This document shows positions 59,514 to 64,000 of a stretch of DNA of 64,000 nt, one piece after another. The translations under genes and the position numbers were made by a program. Under the pieces are notes generated by a model, which was not told the origin of the DNA, did not search any database, and saw nothing but the letters and a program-made list of their open reading frames with translations. The stretch's first letter is position 1; every line of letters starts with the position of its first letter. Source of the DNA: Candolleomyces eurysporus. Lineage: Eukaryota > Basidiomycota > Agaricomycetes > Agaricales > Psathyrellaceae. Location: assembly GCA_027579435.1 (NCBI GenBank), contig JANBPK010001484.1, forward strand, positions 1 through 64,000, given 5' to 3'.

Positions 59514-60631
59514 TCTATGAAATGTGTGTGAGGCGACTTGTGAGGTAGTGTCACTTGGGGGAGTATTCGGATGAGTGGGGGGTCTGGAGGTCCGCGTCAA
59601 AGCACTTTATATTCATCTTTTAGATATGGAGGCAAATGGAGAAACGATGATGATGCGATGCGGAGGAGTATGCTCTGCGAAATTTACAGCTGTGCGTCAT
59701 CATTCCATCCACATCGAAGGCGGGATCTGGAAAGAGCTGGCGACAGAATTCCGAGACGTACGTCGCGTTGAGGCTCCTGTTCACCAACACGTTGCGCGGA
59801 GCAGTGACATGTGAAGAGAAACAATTAAAGTGTGTTGTCAGAAGCGCTGAGGAGCCGCAGCAGAGTTCTCTAGATAGGGGCAAGAACTTGATTGACTGTG
59901 CTCAGAAGTGCCCCAGATTGGAAGCACCACTCACTGGCCCATGTCAAGGAGGAGCAAGTAGGAAAAGATTAGGATGAGGTGAGAGACACGCGGCAGCCTC
60001 GTGTTCAATACCACCGGGCGCAATCCGAGCTCCATGGCTCCTGTTGAGGAGCATGTGAAGACTACAGCTTTGGACGGTACTGCAGAGTCTAGAACCTGGG
60101 ATGAAATTCACAAATATAGCACAGCCTTTGTAGCGTTTATTTTTCATGCTCGGTTAAGCTCTTCCTCTGCTCGAGACTTTGCCGTTGCTTTGCCACGCAC
60201 CGAGGACTTGACGACAGAGATTTGAGGTGGAAAGCGAAGCGAGCACGGTCTATTCCGAGGTTCGGGAGAATCGCCAATCAATCTGTTACGTCATTGACTC
60301 AGAGAAAGGCTCCGTTCCGCTCACTAATTATAATCCTGACTTCCGTCAACGCGTCATGTCACCTGGTGATGTAGATGTACATACGCCCAGAATGAGGACT
60401 TTGAAGCGGTAGAGGGTCCGTCAAACGAATGACTAGTACTTAGATACAGCACAGGTGAATTACAGATATATAACAACGAGAGAGTTTAGCAACATGGCAA
60501 TGATACAAATAAATTGCTCTATACAGTCTAATAGTTCAATGATGAATCCCAGAGAGAAAGAAAAATACACCATAATGCACAAGCCCGTACCTGAGTCCCC
60601 ATCCAACCTTCCACGGAAAAGGCGACCGGAA
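59514..60631. other. Gene-free stretch, 1.1 kb
   Basis: It lies between two minus-strand genes. Short frames are present but without splice structure or family resemblance. The left end should hold the promoter of the Ser/His-rich gene, the right end the 3' flank of the arrestin gene. Confidence 0.4.
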
Positions 60632-63595
60632 TCATGAAACATCCCTCCGTCTTCCAGTTCTGATCTCTATACCATCATCTTCACTCACATCCCCACTTCC
60701 ACCGCCATGACTCTGACCACGAGGACCGCTCTCCACGGTTCTTTGAGAAGGCACAACCACACCCATGCTCTGAAACATACCCACTAAATTCCCATCACTG
60801 GCCACCCTTCTCTCAGCTTCGACCCCTTCTCCCGTCGCTATCCCCGTCCTCATAGGTCTATTTCGAACGGTCTGATCTAAACGTGATGATGATCCACTCT
60901 GAGACAGTTGAGCCATAGGTCGACCACTAGGTCGGTGCCTTGAATCTCTCGCCGCCTCCTCGTAGCTCGGCAATCCCTGCAAACTGCTCAAAGGAGGTAC
61001 ACCGCCAATGAACCCCCTCGAGGCGATCGAGTAATCCGGCACTTCAGTGAAAGCCCGGTGAAGCATCGCATCGTTGCTGGTCGGACTAATAGCAGCTGTA
61101 GTAGTGGCAGAAGGGGAAGCCAAAGGAAGATGGGCTGTCGATAGGCCCGAACTTTGAGGCTGATGGCATTGAGACGGGAACGGAGATGAAGGTCTTGATG
61201 GTGTCGACGATGATACGATTGACGGTGCTGATGACGGGTCAGGGGAGAAAGCCAAAGAGCTGAGGTTCGAGGGTACAGAACCCGATCGGGTGGGGCCTAG
61301 GCGAGAAGACGAAGAACCGGAATCGTTCGCATGTGCATACGGGCGGGAGGAGGAATGTGGATGCGGCATTGGGAACTGTGTCCCCGACCCCGGCCCATGG
61401 TGTTTCGTAAACGCAAATCCTTTCATAGCCCCTTTCAAAAACCCGCCCAATCCCCGATGGTGACCATGATGACCATGGCTATGGTGGCTAGACGTGGAAG
61501 AGCCCTCGACTGGGGATAGCGGTCGACTTGGATGACCGCGTTCTGGACTCCCGGCTCTGCTATGTGTACGGCTCCCTGCGTGACTTCGTGCACGACCGGC
61601 CTCAGCATCACCGAACCTTGCTCTCGGGTCTTCACTAAGGCTGATCATCAACTCAGAGTTGACCCAGTCCAGCGGCGTGCTGACTGAACTATCGGGAGCA
61701 TGAGGGAGGTGGGCCATTACGTGACTGTCGGCGTCGAGGGGTGTAACATATCCGGAGGTTGGGTTCGAGGAATGTCCGACGAAGCGAGCTTGGCCTGCGG
61801 GAGTGTGATTGGGAGACGAATTTGCCGCAGTTCCCGGATGCGAAATGTGAGTGGGAGGGGTATGGCCACCGGAACCATTTGCGCCCGCCGACAAAGCGCT
61901 GGGGACGTGATTCATAGTCTCGTGAGTATTCACGAGCGACGATTCCCCACCTGGACCTCCGGTTGCCGAGTTCACGAAACTGGCGGGGGAAACCGGCGAC
62001 AAACCATGCTGAATCCATGGATTCGTCACTCGCATAGTAACAGCTTCAGGTAGATACATGTTCGCGACTCGGTCCCGAACATGAGCTGTGTAACTGGGCA
62101 ACTGTCGATCCTCTGCATCGTCTATCACATGCGAATCATCTCCGCCGAGTCCAAGGTCTTCCTGTCCGTAACTCGCCAGTCCAGGAGCGAGTACGGCGCG
62201 TCGTGTCATTCGAGTGCAACCCCTCACTTCATTCAGTAGCTGGCGATCGAGGATGGCAATGGGAAGAGAACATCGTAGTTCGCTGATATGGGAGTCAGGA
62301 TTTCGGATGTATATTGACCAACGGACGCGGTGTGTCACGGTTATGGGTTCGAGCGTATGTGATGGAATTATATCAGCAGCACCGTCGGGGAGAGGGAGGA
62401 ATAGCGCGACTGTTAGGTCAGCTGAGATCTCATCCGAATGCTCTGGGGAACTCGAAGATTCAGCGGGAGGTGCCTCTGACCTCGGAGGGGGTAGAGGTGG
62501 AACGGAGGGGGAGGGGGAGGCAGTGGTGGTGGTGGTGTAGGTGGAAGAGGAGGACGCGACGTCTGTAGCTGTGGCTGCAGTTGTGGATAACGAGGTCTGT
62601 GTTGTTGTAGGGGATGTCGATGATCGTGAACTTGGTGGGGTCCCTCTGGGACTTCTAGGAAGATTGGTCTTTCCAATAATAAGCCAGGACTGGTTTACGT
62701 CAATTAACACTGGTCGACCTTCGATTAAATCGTGCCTTGAACTAGCGACGACACGACTGCTCTCTTGGTTGCCACTTCGCGCGAATACTTTCGTAGTTTC
62801 GACGATGTTCGTGATGATAGATTCCACCCTAGTGCCCTTCGCCAGCGGACAAAACTTGAAAAGCGAGCCCACTTTGTCGCCCATCGCCCATGCTTTGTGC
62901 GGAAGTACAACTGAGTACATGATCTTGTCAGGCCATGTGTTTTCAATCTCGAGAGTCTGTTGATACTCGAGGGCCTCTTCGGTGAAGGATCGGAGTAAAG
63001 GTACCGAGATTGTGCACTGAAGGTTGTGTGCGAGGAGTGGACGGACGACGAGCGCCCGCAGCTTGTAAGCAATGGAGGCTCCGCCAAGGACTGGCGTGGA
63101 AATGCTTGAAGGCAATGACCCGCCGACTTCGAGATGGAAGGGAAAGTAATGTCGGCCTGCTTTGAGGGTACGGGCATGCTTCGCTGATCCTTCAAGGAAC
63201 GACCAATTGTGATGACAAATGACATAGGTCAGCGAGTTCGTGCTGTTGATTAAGCTGAGAGAGCAACGATGAGAGATAAATAATGGCAGAAGCAGGAGGC
63301 AGAGGACGTACGACTCGTTCGCTGGGATGGGTATACGAGCTTTGCCTCTGAATTGAAGGGTTATCTCCTTGATAGAGGTTGCTTCGGTCAGGTGCAGGAC
63401 GACATTGCCGCTCAGCCTCGTGGGTTCTACATCTGGTCCTGTCCCTTTGAGGGTTAGGTAGGGGGCGTCGAGGACGATGTCGACAGAGGGCCTATCCTTG
63501 GCCGATGGGAGGGCAAAGCGGCCCATATCTTGGAGGTCGTGGTCAGGGTGAGGTTCGCCATCGTGGTCTGAATTGGTGTTTAATAGAGACGCCAT
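60632..63595 (-). CDS. Alpha-arrestin-type protein
   Basis: Likely an ART-family adaptor that brings a Rsp5-type ubiquitin ligase to membrane cargo. Exons 63312-63595 and 60632-63242, 964 residues. The 69-nt intron has no stop and is a multiple of three, so it reads as coding if missed. It is removed because GTACGT..CAG joins NES with TNSLTYVI as in arrestins. The arrestin-N fold includes LSGNVVLHLTEATSIKEITL, LQFRGKARIP and LKAGRHYFPFHLEVGGSLP with IAYKLRALV. An arrestin-C part follows (KIMYSVVLPHKAW, IVETTKVFARSG) with Ser/Thr inserts. The last 450 residues are disordered, His/Ser-rich, with LPSY motifs (QLPSYTAH, LPSYEEAARD) that could bind WW domains. Confidence 0.85.
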   Translation of the reverse strand: MASLLNTNSDHDGEPHPDHDLQDMGRFALPSAKDRPSVDIVLDAPYLTLKGTGPDVEPTRLSGNVVLHLTEATSIKEITLQFRGKARIPIPANESYVLCLLLLPLFISHRCSLSLINSTNSLTYVICHHNWSFLEGSAKHARTLKAGRHYFPFHLEVGGSLPSSISTPVLGGASIAYKLRALVVRPLLAHNLQCTISVPLLRSFTEEALEYQQTLEIENTWPDKIMYSVVLPHKAWAMGDKVGSLFKFCPLAKGTRVESIITNIVETTKVFARSGNQESSRVVASSRHDLIEGRPVLIDVNQSWLIIGKTNLPRSPRGTPPSSRSSTSPTTTQTSLSTTAATATDVASSSSTYTTTTTASPSPSVPPLPPPRSEAPPAESSSSPEHSDEISADLTVALFLPLPDGAADIIPSHTLEPITVTHRVRWSIYIRNPDSHISELRCSLPIAILDRQLLNEVRGCTRMTRRAVLAPGLASYGQEDLGLGGDDSHVIDDAEDRQLPSYTAHVRDRVANMYLPEAVTMRVTNPWIQHGLSPVSPASFVNSATGGPGGESSLVNTHETMNHVPSALSAGANGSGGHTPPTHISHPGTAANSSPNHTPAGQARFVGHSSNPTSGYVTPLDADSHVMAHLPHAPDSSVSTPLDWVNSELMISLSEDPRARFGDAEAGRARSHAGSRTHSRAGSPERGHPSRPLSPVEGSSTSSHHSHGHHGHHRGLGGFLKGAMKGFAFTKHHGPGSGTQFPMPHPHSSSRPYAHANDSGSSSSRLGPTRSGSVPSNLSSLAFSPDPSSAPSIVSSSTPSRPSSPFPSQCHQPQSSGLSTAHLPLASPSATTTAAISPTSNDAMLHRAFTEVPDYSIASRGFIGGVPPLSSLQGLPSYEEAARDSRHRPSGRPMAQLSQSGSSSRLDQTVRNRPMRTGIATGEGVEAERRVASDGNLVGMFQSMGVVVPSQRTVESGPRGQSHGGGSGDVSEDDGIEIRTGRRRDVS

Positions 63596-64000
63596 CTGAC
63601 ATGTCACTGGCACGACGCCCTGGCCAGGAACGTTAAGTCTGTCAGAGGATGCAGGATTGGGAAAGGTGCGTTGTCCTCTTTTTGTTGGGGATCGATTTTA
63701 TGAGCCATGTTGCCAGACAAAGCGGGTCAGGTTCAAACCGCAAGCGCTTGTGAAACGAACCACACTCGGCATGTTTTCCGGTAACGCAATCTTCCGCTCC
63801 GATCCTCCGGCGGCACCCTTGGCATCAATCTTTTTCCGTGCGCCTTTGCCAGAGTGCAAGAGTAGTAGTACAAAGTGAAGCTGAAAAGAACACCTGGGCT
63901 CTCTCCTGGCCTCTCGTGTTCAGATTTTCTGATGGACCAATCCGATTGTGGCTGCAGGCTCAGTTCGGATTTGCCGGCCACAATGTTTTTGTGGAAATAT
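63596..64000. other. Upstream region of the arrestin gene
   Basis: The last 405 bp hold no supported gene. They should contain the promoter of the alpha-arrestin gene, which is transcribed leftward. A gene on the other side may begin beyond the window. Confidence 0.4.

Noticed and set aside
60001..60225. Plus-strand frame of 74 codons
   Set aside because: Isolated, with no splice partners or family features. It is typical of a chance frame at this GC content.
62413..62676. Pro-rich frames opposite the arrestin gene
   Set aside because: They arise from the reverse reading of Ser/Thr/Pro repeats in the arrestin insert.
63243..63311. Extra hydrophobic segment in the arrestin, considered as a membrane helix
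   Set aside because: It is an unspliced 69-nt intron with GTACGT and CAG ends. Removing it restores the arrestin alignment.
1..64000. tRNA genes, rRNA, retrotransposon or DNA-transposon open frames
   Set aside because: No cloverleaf-like box A/B pair, reverse transcriptase or transposase motifs were seen by eye on either strand. A tRNAscan or RepeatMasker run would be decisive.

Overview
This window is genomic DNA of a filamentous basidiomycete, most likely an agaricomycete mushroom. Genes have many short introns (about 43-75 nt, GT..AG), coding regions are CpG-rich, and the gene set includes basidiomycete families: DUF6593- and DUF6699-type proteins, F-box arrays, NACHT-type NLRs and a single-pass wall-type membrane protein. 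No tRNA, rRNA, CRISPR array or intact transposon was recognised.

Layout. 0.5-3.6 kb: a CHZ1 histone chaperone diverges from a DUF6593-like protein. 5.0-12.5 kb: an F-box array with two intact genes and two decayed copies. 12.8-18.4 kb: a tandem pair of seven-helix receptor-like genes. 19.1-25.1 kb: a secreted cutinase, a six-exon Yippee-type zinc protein that is easy to miss, and VPS53 of the GARP complex, diverging from the Yippee gene. 25.3-36.3 kb: a single-pass membrane protein, a fungal Mg-chelatase-like protein and a Zn2Cys6 transcription factor. 36.3-52.4 kb: a mosaic of duplicated segments. It carries one intact zinc-knuckle (ZCCHC9-type) gene and two broken copies, one intact NACHT gene with two remnants, pieces of the transcription factor, one intact F-box gene and fragments of others, and a large NACHT-TPR NLR with an MLKL/HeLo-like N-terminal region. 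52.9-64 kb: housekeeping genes again (Ctr copper transporter, proteasome alpha-3 PRE9, gluconokinase, a DUF6699-type protein, an unknown Ser/His-rich protein and an alpha-arrestin).

The region of most interest is 36-52 kb. A unit of zinc-knuckle gene followed by convergent NACHT gene has been copied three times and decayed differently each time, so only one intact copy of each gene remains, in different units. A complete NACHT-TPR NLR with nearly identical TPR units sits in the middle, apparently downstream of a duplicated zinc-knuckle promoter. Its TPR half and the neighbouring pseudogene lie in a sharply bounded CpG-depleted block. This is the pattern expected of a fast-evolving NLR (allorecognition or immunity) locus.

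The F-box copies share two features: a first coding exon of only 9 nt, and a C-terminal THWH..CxxC signature that could bind metal.

Isolated N bases nearly always sit beside homopolymers. At least two genes carry reading-frame breaks at such runs, which look like assembly errors rather than biology. All gene models were made by eye from splice signals and family resemblance; none was tested by a database search.
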